DNA from: Acidobacteriota bacterium
GTDB taxonomy: Bacteria; Acidobacteriota; Terriglobia; Terriglobales; Acidobacteriaceae
Assembly: GCA_021781255.1 (NCBI GenBank)
Contig: JAJXXG010001095.1
Coordinates: 1-8,264 of the forward strand
Direction of reading: 5' to 3'
DNA: 8,264 nucleotides
Shown: positions 1 through 5,440 of the stretch, in pieces
Layout: each line of letters opens with the position of its first letter
How positions within the stretch are numbered: the first letter of the stretch is position 1
Notes under the pieces: model-generated
Seen by the model: the letters and a program-made list of their open reading frames with translations, nothing else
What the model was told of the DNA's origin: nothing
Databases searched by the model: none
Made by a program: the position numbers and the translations under genes

Positions 1-1
1 G

Positions 2-415
2 GTCGTGGCTTCCGACGCGCCGTCGAACTCCCCCGGCGACGCGCTTACCGGCGAGAAGATGAGCGATCGCTTCGAGGTGGATACAACGCCGCCTGTTGTC
101 ACGGCGCTCAAGGCCGAGGAAGATGCGGCTGCCTGCAAACAGCCCAAATGCCCGGGGCCGGTGCGCGTGACCTTTGACGCCGAGGATGCCGCCTCGCCCA
201 TAGCCCACGCCGAATACTCGCTGGACGCGGGAAAGTGGCAGTTCATCGCGCCGGTGGGCAAGCTCTCTGACTCGAAGCGCGAACACTATGACCTGGTCCT
301 GCCAGCATCGGCGCTGGAGGGAAAAACCGGCGAGCACCTGCTGACCGTGCGGGTCTACGACAGGTATGAGAATGTGGGCGTAGCCAAAACGGTGTTTGGT
401 CAAGCGGCAAAGTAG
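2..415 (+). CDS. 3' end of a secreted Ig-like-domain protein (5' truncated)
   Basis: This is the last 138 codons of a reading frame that is open to the left edge of the window. The GTG at 5 is almost certainly an internal valine, not a start. The visible part begins with a linker and then a 'VDTTPP' motif (about residues 26-31 counting from the GTG). A roughly 100-residue beta-rich segment follows, with 'AEYSLDAGKWQ' and a final 'GEHLLTVRVYDRYENVG' strand pattern. This is the look of an Ig/fibronectin-like module closing a larger exported protein. Two cysteines in 'CKQPKC' could form a disulfide. Acidobacterial beta-propeller proteins often end with such a module, but the propeller itself, if present, lies outside the window. 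The stop is 16 nt before the permease start, so the two genes are probably co-transcribed. Function not recognised. Confidence 0.7.
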   Translation, partial: VVASDAPSNSPGDALTGEKMSDRFEVDTTPPVVTALKAEEDAAACKQPKCPGPVRVTFDAEDAASPIAHAEYSLDAGKWQFIAPVGKLSDSKREHYDLVLPASALEGKTGEHLLTVRVYDRYENVGVAKTVFGQAAK

Positions 416-431
416 AGGCCAGCTCAGACTC

Positions 432-1718
432 ATGCGATTTGAACTCTTTGTTGCGGCACGGTACCTGAGAGCCAAGCGGCGACAGGCCGTGGTAGGCGTG
501 GTCACCACCATCTCCGTTGCCGGAGTGGCCGCCGGAGTGGCCGCGCTGATCATCGCTCTGGCCATCACCAACGGCATGCGGCGCGACCTGCAGGACCGGC
601 TGCTGGGAGCCTCGGCGCATGTTGACCTGATGCGCACGGCGGCAGACGGCATCAAAGACTGGCGGCCTCTGCTGGAACGGATGCGCCACGTGCCGCATGT
701 GACGGCTGCTGCTCCGGGGCTCTATGGACAGGTGCTGGTGTCGCGCGGACCGCGCGCCGGCTTTGCGCTCATCAAAGGCATCATTCCTGCCGAAGAGCGA
801 ACCGTCAGCAATCTCTTGGACTCAATCACAAGTGGATCGACGAAGGACTTGAACCCGGAAACTCCGGCCCCGGCTTCGAATAACGACATCGGCACAAACG
901 CGCTTCCCTCGCCCGTCAATGCGCCTTATCCGCCGCTGGTGCTGGGCAAGGACCTGGCCGAGCAGATTGGCGCACAGGTGGGCGACAGCGTACTGGTCAC
1001 CAGCCCGCAGGGCGAGTTGACGCCGCTCGGCCTTGCTCCCAAATATCAGCGCTTCCGCGTGGCGGGCATCTACCACTCCGGCTTCTACCAGTACGACGCG
1101 GCCATGGCCTTCATGCGCCTTTCTGACGCGCAGCGCTTGTTCAGCGAGCCCGATCTGCTCTCCGTGATCAGCTTCAAGGTGGACGATCTCTATCGCGCTC
1201 GCGAGATCGGCCACGCCATCGAGCAGGCCGCGGGCAAGGGCTTTATGACCACGAACTGGATGGAGGTGAATCGCGAGCTCTTTCGCGCGCTCAAGCTGGA
1301 GCAGGTGGTCACCTTCATCGTGATCGCGCTCATCGTCATTGTTGCCGCGCTCAACATTCTGATTGCGCTCACCATGATGGTGATGGAAAAGACGCGCGAC
1401 ATCGCCGTGCTGATGAGCTTCGGCGTCAATCCGGGACAGGTGCGGCGCATCTTCCTGATGCAGGGGTTTCTCATCAGCGTCGTCGGCACCGTGCTGGGCC
1501 TTGTGCTGGGCTACCTTGCGGCCTGGGCCGGCGGACACTACCACTTCATCCACTTATCGGCTGAGGTGTATTCGATTGACACGCTGCCCTTTGCGCCACG
1601 TCCGCTGGATGGCGTGATCGTGGCCGCTGTCTCGATGGGGATTTCGCTGCTGGCCACGCTCTATCCCTCATCGGCGGCTGCGCGTGTGCTGCCCGCCGAG
1701 GCGCTGAGGTACGAGTAG
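432..1718 (+). CDS. LolC/LolE-family FtsX-like ABC transporter permease
   Basis: The product (428 aa) is an inner-membrane subunit of the type that, with the LolD ATPase, pulls lipoproteins out of the inner membrane and hands them to LolA. The ATG at 432 was chosen because 'MRFELFVAARYLRAKRRQ' is the typical family N-terminus. The frame stays open to a TTG at 396, but that would overlap the previous gene. One membrane helix lies near residues 20-45, containing 'AGVAAGVAALI'. A periplasmic MacB-PCD-like domain fills about 46-290. Three helices follow near 291-318, 342-366 and 392-412. 'MEKTRDIAVLMSFGVNPGQVRRIFLMQG' between helices 2 and 3 is the conserved FtsX-domain coupling region. Length and order fit LolC/E; which of the two cannot be told. 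A weak AGAGG (414-418) sits 13 nt upstream, so translation may be coupled to the preceding gene. No LolD lies downstream. Confidence 0.88.
   Translation: MRFELFVAARYLRAKRRQAVVGVVTTISVAGVAAGVAALIIALAITNGMRRDLQDRLLGASAHVDLMRTAADGIKDWRPLLERMRHVPHVTAAAPGLYGQVLVSRGPRAGFALIKGIIPAEERTVSNLLDSITSGSTKDLNPETPAPASNNDIGTNALPSPVNAPYPPLVLGKDLAEQIGAQVGDSVLVTSPQGELTPLGLAPKYQRFRVAGIYHSGFYQYDAAMAFMRLSDAQRLFSEPDLLSVISFKVDDLYRAREIGHAIEQAAGKGFMTTNWMEVNRELFRALKLEQVVTFIVIALIVIVAALNILIALTMMVMEKTRDIAVLMSFGVNPGQVRRIFLMQGFLISVVGTVLGLVLGYLAAWAGGHYHFIHLSAEVYSIDTLPFAPRPLDGVIVAAVSMGISLLATLYPSSAAARVLPAEALRYE
519..542 (+). repeat. 12-bp perfect tandem duplication inside the permease gene
   Basis: GCCGGAGTGGCC occurs twice with no gap and encodes Ala-Gly-Val-Ala twice within the first membrane helix. 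The phase is codon-exact. The family normally has a GVAxGVA-like pattern here, so this need not be an expansion; it could still be prone to slippage. Confidence 0.75.
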
Positions 1719-1782
1719 CGCGGGCCGTAAATCCGCGTGACGCTCAAGGCTGGCGATGGAAAGAGCGGCGCGCGGTGCTTGT

Positions 1783-1796
1783 AATCGTATACAATT
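1783..1796 (+). promoter_or_regulatory. GTATAC-centred near-palindrome overlapping a possible -10 (TACAAT)
   Basis: AATCGTATACAATT is self-complementary over 14 bp except for one mismatched pair (C1786/A1793). It overlaps TACAAT (1790-1795), a good -10 match, about 90 nt before the alpha-galactosidase start. No convincing -35 is seen 16-18 bp upstream. Palindromes centred on GTATAC resemble operators of FadR/FCD-type GntR repressors. The overlap would suit repression by blocking polymerase. The site is seen; the regulator class is inferred. Confidence 0.4.
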
Positions 1797-1805
1797 TGCC
1801 CGCGA

Positions 1806-1865
1806 CAGGAGCCCGGCCCGCACGATGCGGCTGCGCGGAAAGTCCTGCAAATACGCTGTACAGCG
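1806..1865 (+). promoter_or_regulatory. Foldable leader upstream of the alpha-galactosidase gene
   Basis: Three nested or consecutive stems can be drawn. CAGGA (1806-1810) pairs with TCCTG (1843-1847). Inside it, CCGCA (1818-1822) pairs with TGCGG (1826-1830). Beside them lies the perfect 12-bp palindrome CGCTGTACAGCG (1854-1865), ending 18 nt before the ATG. The palindrome could be a hairpin in RNA or a second operator in DNA. I cannot assign it to a known riboswitch class. Confidence 0.3.
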
Positions 1866-1883
1866 AAGCAAAGCGGAGACGAT

Positions 1884-3419
1884 ATGAGCATGGCAAGGTT
1901 GAACCTGAATTGGCGAAAGATGCTGGGAAATGCTGCGAAATCCGCTGCCGGATTTTCGCTTTGCCTCATTCTGATGACAGTGCCCGGATTTGGACAGAGC
2001 CTTGCGGGCCGCTGGGCGGCAATCGGCCGAACCCTCGACAACGGCGAGCAGGAAATGACGATTCTGGAATTGACACAGACCGGCAGCCAATTGTCTGGAA
2101 CGCTGAAGTCGCAGAGCTTCTCAATGGATCTGAGCGGGACCGTGACGGGAAGCCACTTCGAATTGTTTGGACCGCGAAGCAAGACGCGGCCCATGTTGTC
2201 GGGCGAGCTGGTCAACGGCGAGTTGCATGGCACGGTTTTTGGCCGGCGTCCGTGGACGGCAAAGCCCGCCACGGCTGCGGATCAAGTGCCCGTCATCAGC
2301 TACATCGAGCCGCCTCCGCTGCACAACGTGGCGTATAACGGCCTGGCAAAAACTCCGCCAATGGGGTGGAACAGTTGGAATCTCTTTCAGGGCAGAGTCG
2401 ATGACCAGACCGTGCGCTCCATTGCCGATGCAATGGTATCGAGCGGCATGCGCGATGCGGGCTATGTCTACGTGAATATCGACGACACGTGGGAAGGCGT
2501 GCGCGATAGCGCCGGCAACATCCAGACCAACCACAAGTTTCCTGACATGAAGGCGCTGGCGGATTATGTGCACTCAAAGGGGCTGAAGCTGGATATCTAG
2601 TGAGGCCCGGGGCCGAGGACATGCGCGGGCTATCCGGGGAGCTATGGCCACGAAGCGCAGGACGCAAAGACGTTTGCGGCCTGGGGCATTGATTACTTGA
2701 AGTACGACTGGTGCAGCGCAGCAACGATCTACAAGGACGCGCAACTGCAGCCCGTTTACCAGAAGATGGGGGGTGCGCTCGCGTCCACTGGCAGGCCCAT
2801 CGTTTACAGCTTGTGCGAATACGGGCGCGGCAGCGTGGAGAAATGGGGTCCGGAGGTGGGCGGAAACCTGTGGCGCACCACGGACGACATTCGCGACGAG
2901 TGGACGAGCATGATCGGCAATGTGGAGGAACAGGTGCATACGGCTCCCTACGCAGGGCCGGGGCATTGGAACGATCCTGACATGCTTGAGATCGGCAACG
3001 GGCACATGACGGATGAGGAGTACCGCACGCACATGAGCCTGTGGGCGCTTGTGGCGGCACCTCTGCTGGCCGGCAACGACGTGCGCAGCATGACCGCCGC
3101 GACGCGTGAGATTCTGCTGAACAAGGAAGTCATCGCAATCGATCAGGACCCGCTGGGCAAGCAGGCATCTCCTGTTAAGAACGGCGATCTTGAAACGTGG
3201 ATCAAGCCGCTGGCCGATGGCAGCGTGGCGGTGGGCGTGGTCAACCTTGGCCCTGCGGTTGCGCAAGCCTCCGTCAACTCCAGCGATCTAAAACTGGGCG
3301 GCGCCGTAAAAAATGCGCGCGATGTCTGGACGCATCAGGATGTGAAGTTCACTGGCGAAACCTACACGGCGGCGGTTCCTTCGCACGGCGTGCTGCTGCT
3401 GCGCGTGAGCGCGAAGTAG
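1884..3419 (+). pseudogene. Secreted GH27 alpha-galactosidase, interrupted by tandem in-frame stops
   Basis: The intact enzyme would remove terminal alpha-1,6-galactose from galactosides such as melibiose-type sugars or galactomannan side chains. It would act outside the cytoplasm. Conceptual reading in one frame gives 511 codons. Residues 1-38 are a signal peptide (hydrophobic 21-33), about 40-120 a small beta-rich domain, 154 to about 430 the (beta/alpha)8 barrel, and the rest a beta-sandwich. Family marks are 'TPPMGWNSWN' (157-166), 'NIDDTW' (198-203), nucleophile Asp275 in 'YLKYDWCS', acid/base Asp335 in 'RTTDDI', 'WNDPDMLEIGN', and 'AIDQDPLGKQ'. Codons 239-240 are TAG TGA (2598-2603) where relatives read 'GIYSSPGP'; the next codons resume '..GPGPRTCAGYPGSYGHEAQDAKTF' without a frame change. 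The first ORF therefore ends after 238 residues, before both catalytic residues. GGAG (1875-1878) sits 5 nt before the ATG; a second ATG lies two codons on. Sequence error is the main alternative to a genuine pseudogene. Confidence 0.87.
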
Positions 3420-3432
3420 AGTCCAGGCGCTC

Positions 3433-3636
3433 TTACTGCGGCGTGATGATGCCGCCAACGGCGTGGCGGCGCGGCAGCACGATGCCCCGATGGTCCACTT
3501 CAGGCTTCGACACGCCTGATTGGACGAGAGCGGGCAGCGCTGCCCGCTCCGCCAGCGCCCCGCCACATGCGGGGCACCAGTCGGCCTGGGTCTCTTGCGC
3601 CAGCACGGCGTGGCATTGAGTGCAGATGCGTTCCAT
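3433..3636 (-). CDS. Small double zinc-ribbon protein (67 aa)
   Basis: The protein starts 'MERICTQCHAVL' and has two CxxC knuckles, Cys5/Cys8 and Cys21/Cys24, the latter in 'WCPACGG'. Together they can hold one zinc ion. After the ribbon the chain runs to a tail with 'DHRGIVLPRRHAVGGIITPQ', which I do not recognise. Such proteins are often nucleic-acid or protein-interaction adaptors, but no function can be assigned here. The start is fixed by the ATG at 3636, 6 nt after a TACACT box; no Shine-Dalgarno is present. The gene ends 13 nt from the alpha-galactosidase stop (convergent) and is divergent from the HAD gene across 99 nt. Two strong hairpins fall inside it, one of them over the second CxxC. 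The frame continues upstream of this Met with no start that suits the promoter. Confidence 0.72.
   Translation of the reverse strand: MERICTQCHAVLAQETQADWCPACGGALAERAALPALVQSGVSKPEVDHRGIVLPRRHAVGGIITPQ
3528..3549. repeat. 22-bp perfect palindrome
   Basis: GAGCGGGCAGC is followed directly by its exact complement GCTGCCCGCTC. As RNA it folds to a 9-bp GC-rich stem with a GCGC tetraloop. It lies within the zinc-ribbon coding sequence and about 110 nt past the end of the alpha-galactosidase gene. No T-tract follows on either strand, so it is not a classical intrinsic terminator. Confidence 0.85.
3557..3575. repeat. GC-rich inverted repeat (7-bp stem, 5-nt loop)
   Basis: GCCCCGC (3557-3563) and GCGGGGC (3569-3575) are perfect complements around the loop CACAT. 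On the minus strand this segment encodes the second zinc knuckle (CPAC) and following glycine. It lies only 7 nt from the 22-bp palindrome, so the two hairpins could stack. Confidence 0.75.
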
Positions 3637-3642
3637 TCTGCA

Positions 3643-3648
3643 AGTGTA
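3643..3648 (-). promoter_or_regulatory. -10 box TACACT of the zinc-ribbon gene (leaderless arrangement)
   Basis: On the minus strand TACACT is followed by TGCAGA and then ATG (3636). Six nucleotides between a TANNNT box and the start codon put the transcription start at, or next to, the A of ATG. No Shine-Dalgarno is present and no good -35 is seen. Confidence 0.5.
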
Positions 3649-3663
3649 ACGGAGAGGGCCGTC

Positions 3664-3675
3664 ACGGAAATCCGT
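3664..3675. repeat. Inverted repeat ACGGA-AA-TCCGT with an extra ACGGA copy
   Basis: In the 99-nt space between the two divergent genes, ACGGAAATCCGT has perfect 5-bp arms. A third ACGGA lies at 3649-3653, 15 bp to the left. The arrangement could be an operator serving the minus-strand promoter, but the arms are short. Confidence 0.35.
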
Positions 3676-3723
3676 TCGAGGATGAACCGGGGCAGACGAC
3701 GAAATTGGCGCCACACAAGCCGG

Positions 3724-3729
3724 TACACT
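3724..3729 (+). promoter_or_regulatory. -10 box TACACT of the HAD gene (leaderless arrangement)
   Basis: TACACT is followed by GAGAGT and then ATG (3736), the same 6-nt spacing as on the opposite strand for the zinc-ribbon gene. TTGGCG (3705-3710) upstream is spaced only 13 bp away, too close for a standard -35. The GAGAG directly before the ATG is too close to act as a Shine-Dalgarno. Confidence 0.5.
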
Positions 3730-3735
3730 GAGAGT

Positions 3736-4617
3736 ATGCATCCTCCTGTTCGCCTGGTGGCCATTGACATGGATGGAACCCTGCTGCCGACGTTTACGCA
3801 GGCCATCAGCCGGCGCAATGCGCAGGCGCTCAAGGCTGCGCAGCAAGCTGGCATCACTGTGGTTATCGCCACCGGAAGACGGCAGGCCTACACCGCGCCG
3901 CTGCTGCAGAATGTGGGCCTGCGAGCGGACATGCCGCTCATCACGTCCAATGGAGCAGTGACGCGCACGCTGGGCGGAGATGCAATCGACCGCGTGCATA
4001 TGGAGGCGCGGGTGGCGCGCGGGCTCTGCGGGCTGCTGCGGGAATTCGGAGCCATGGTCTTTACTTTTGACAAGGAAGGCCGCGGAGAGCTGGTGCTTGA
4101 AGACCTGGATCAGGCCCACGGACGCATTGCGTTATGGGTCGAGGCCAATCGCGGGGCGATCGAAGTGGTGAAGCCACTGGAGAAGGCGCTGACGGATGGC
4201 GAAGACCCCATTCAGGGCATGGTGGCCGGCGGCCTGAGCAAGATGCGCCTGGCGGAAAAGGCGCTGAAGTCGAGCGAATGGAGCGGAGCCTGCGAGTGCG
4301 TGCGGACGGAGTATCCGGGACGCGACTTGTCGATCCTGGACCTGCTGCCACCGAATGTATCCAAGGGCTGGGCTTTGGAGCGGCTGGCGAGCCAGCTCGG
4401 CATAGACCGCAAGGAAGTGATGGCCATAGGCGATAACTGGAATGACGTGGACATGCTGGAGTGGGCTGGACAGAGCATCATCATGGGCAATGCCGCGCAG
4501 GAGCTGCGCACCATGGCGAAGATGCGCGGCTGGAAGCAGGCTCCGCCGAACGACGAGGACGGCGTAGCCGTGGTACTGGAGACGGCTGTGGCGCGGCGCG
4601 CTCGCGCCAGGGCCTGA
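3736..4617 (+). CDS. HAD-superfamily IIB (Cof-type) phosphatase
   Basis: The product (293 aa) is a cytoplasmic Mg-dependent phosphohydrolase of the Cof/sugar-phosphatase type; the substrate cannot be read from sequence. All four HAD motifs are present. Motif I is D11-M-D13-G-T (nucleophile Asp11, acid/base Asp13), motif II T70/S71 in 'LITSNG', motif III K210 in 'NVSKGWAL', and motif IV 'GDNWNDVDML' (232-241). 'ATGRR' at 45-49 and the closing 'NDEDGVAVVLE' are typical of the subfamily. Residues of about 85-190 form the C2-type cap that sets specificity. Length is normal for the family. The frame is open further upstream (to 3520), but that part is antisense to the zinc-ribbon gene; the ATG at 3736 gives the family N-terminus and follows a -10 box by 6 nt. 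The lytic transglycosylase gene starts 26 nt after the stop, so they are probably co-transcribed. Confidence 0.92.
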   Translation: MHPPVRLVAIDMDGTLLPTFTQAISRRNAQALKAAQQAGITVVIATGRRQAYTAPLLQNVGLRADMPLITSNGAVTRTLGGDAIDRVHMEARVARGLCGLLREFGAMVFTFDKEGRGELVLEDLDQAHGRIALWVEANRGAIEVVKPLEKALTDGEDPIQGMVAGGLSKMRLAEKALKSSEWSGACECVRTEYPGRDLSILDLLPPNVSKGWALERLASQLGIDRKEVMAIGDNWNDVDMLEWAGQSIIMGNAAQELRTMAKMRGWKQAPPNDEDGVAVVLETAVARRARARA

Positions 4618-4631
4618 CTGGACAAACTAAC

Positions 4632-4637
4632 GAGGGA
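4632..4637 (+). promoter_or_regulatory. Ribosome binding site (GAGGGA) fixing a TTG start
   Basis: GAGGGA lies 6 nt before TTG 4644. Another in-frame TTG at 4638 touches the site directly and is too close. Reading from 4644 gives a clean signal peptide, which supports this choice. Confidence 0.6.
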
Positions 4638-4643
4638 TTGCCC

Positions 4644-5378
4644 TTGCAGAAAATCTTCCATCTCCTGCTTGGTGTCGGCGTGCTGGCTGCGCTGCAGCCA
4701 ACGGCGCACGCAGCCGAGCGTGTCACCCTGAGCAATGGGTTTGAGATGCGCTGCGACCATCACGCACAGGTGGGAGCACACGTCCGGCTCTACCTGAGCG
4801 CGGGCGAAAACAACTACATCGAGCTGCGGCCCGACGAGATTGAAGGCGTCGAGCAGATTCCCGATCCGCCCGCGCAGCAAGCGCCGGCCCAGGCGCAGGC
4901 GCAAAGTCAGGAAGCGAAACTGAGCCCGGCAGACCTGCGCGAAATGCTTGCCGAGGCCGGCGTAGCGCACAATCTCGACGTGGACCTGCTGGCGAGTTTG
5001 GTCAAAGCCGAGAGCAGCGGCAACGCCCGCGCCGTGAGCCCTGTCGGGGCACGCGGTCTGATGCAGTTGATGCCCTCGACCGCAGCCGGCCTGGGCGTTG
5101 CAGACAGCTTCAAGCCGGATGAAAATGTGCGCGGCGGGTCCACTTACCTTGATGAATTGCTGACGCGCTACCACGAGAATCTGGCGATGGCGCTGGCCGC
5201 CTACAACGCGGGTCCAGCCGCGGTGGACCGCTACCACGGCATTCCGCCCTACCACGAGACGCGCGCTTATGTGGCGCGGGTCATTCATGAGTTCAACCGG
5301 CGCGTGGTGGCGCGCGAGGCGCAGGCTAGTCGAAGCAGTGCTTCAAAAGCTTCCCCGCACACCGCGCCGGGCCGATAA
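4644..5378 (+). CDS. Secreted SLT-type lytic transglycosylase
   Basis: The enzyme (244 aa) cleaves the MurNAc-GlcNAc bond of peptidoglycan, leaving 1,6-anhydro-MurNAc, and acts in the periplasm. Residues 1-23 are a signal peptide, with cleavage likely after 'AHA'. About 25-72 form a small conserved-looking domain ('VTLSNGFEMRCDHH'). About 76-92 are a Gln/Ala/Pro-rich linker. The SLT domain fills about 94-225. Catalytic Glu123 stands in 'VKAESSGNARAVSP', followed by 'GARGLMQLMPSTA' (135-147) and 'ALAAYNAGPAAVDRYHGIPPY' spread over 184-203. The start codon is TTG. No lipobox is seen, so it is probably soluble or loosely envelope-bound. It follows the HAD gene by 26 nt and likely shares its transcript. 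The Ser/Arg-rich C-terminal tail (225-244) looks unstructured. Confidence 0.9.
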   Translation: MQKIFHLLLGVGVLAALQPTAHAAERVTLSNGFEMRCDHHAQVGAHVRLYLSAGENNYIELRPDEIEGVEQIPDPPAQQAPAQAQAQSQEAKLSPADLREMLAEAGVAHNLDVDLLASLVKAESSGNARAVSPVGARGLMQLMPSTAAGLGVADSFKPDENVRGGSTYLDELLTRYHENLAMALAAYNAGPAAVDRYHGIPPYHETRAYVARVIHEFNRRVVAREAQASRSSASKASPHTAPGR

Positions 5379-5406
5379 TCCTTTCTCCGCCCTCGCACCT
5401 TCAACT

Positions 5407-5412
5407 TAGAAT
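5407..5412 (+). promoter_or_regulatory. Candidate internal -10 (TAGAAT) before the YbhN-like gene
   Basis: TAGAAT matches the -10 consensus at five of six bases and would start a transcript near 5419, ahead of the Shine-Dalgarno at 5432. The -35 region is poor (TTTCTC around 5382-5387), so this is tentative. Confidence 0.3.
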
Positions 5413-5431
5413 GAACGAGTAGCCTGAAGGC

Positions 5432-5435
5432 GGAG
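5432..5435 (+). promoter_or_regulatory. Ribosome binding site (GGAG) fixing a second TTG start
   Basis: GGAG within AAGGCGGAG ends 5 nt before TTG 5441. No in-frame ATG lies nearby, and the next Met (codon 27) would cut off the first membrane helix. Confidence 0.6.
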
Positions 5436-5440
5436 AACGC

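Larger units (their letters stand above)
5383..5437 (+). promoter_or_regulatory. Long-range stem that can mask the ribosome site of the YbhN-like gene
   Basis: TTCTCCGCC (5383-5391), just after the transglycosylase stop, is an exact 9-bp complement of GGCGGAGAA (5429-5437), which holds the Shine-Dalgarno GGAG. The loop is 37 nt. CCTTCA (5398-5403) can alternatively pair with TGAAGG (5425-5430). A transcript starting at the candidate internal promoter would lack the 5' arm and leave the site free. The pairing is seen; its use in control is inferred. Confidence 0.45.

Noticed and set aside
822..1553. A 243-codon minus-strand frame opposite the permease gene
   Set aside because: It is His/Arg-rich low-complexity translation, a shadow of the GC-rich permease codons, with no family features.
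1719..1737. Terminator after the permease gene (CGCGG/CCGCG)
   Set aside because: The stem has only 5 bp with a 9-nt loop and no T-tract follows.
1833..1847. RNase P RNA-like string CGGAAAGTCC
   Set aside because: It resembles the GGAAAGUCC element, but none of the other conserved RNase P parts are near and the space before the ATG is too short.
2697..3419. A separate gene starting at TTG 2697
   Set aside because: The TTG is the Leu of the conserved 'YLKYDWCS' motif, has no ribosome site, and the product would be half a barrel. It is the same-frame continuation of the interrupted alpha-galactosidase.
3520..3735. A longer N-terminus for the HAD phosphatase
   Set aside because: The extension is antisense to the zinc-ribbon gene, is Arg-rich and unlike the family; the HAD fold begins at the ATG at 3736.
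4212..5288. A 358-codon minus-strand frame opposite the HAD and transglycosylase genes
   Set aside because: Both plus-strand genes show full catalytic motifs in this span; the antisense product shows none.
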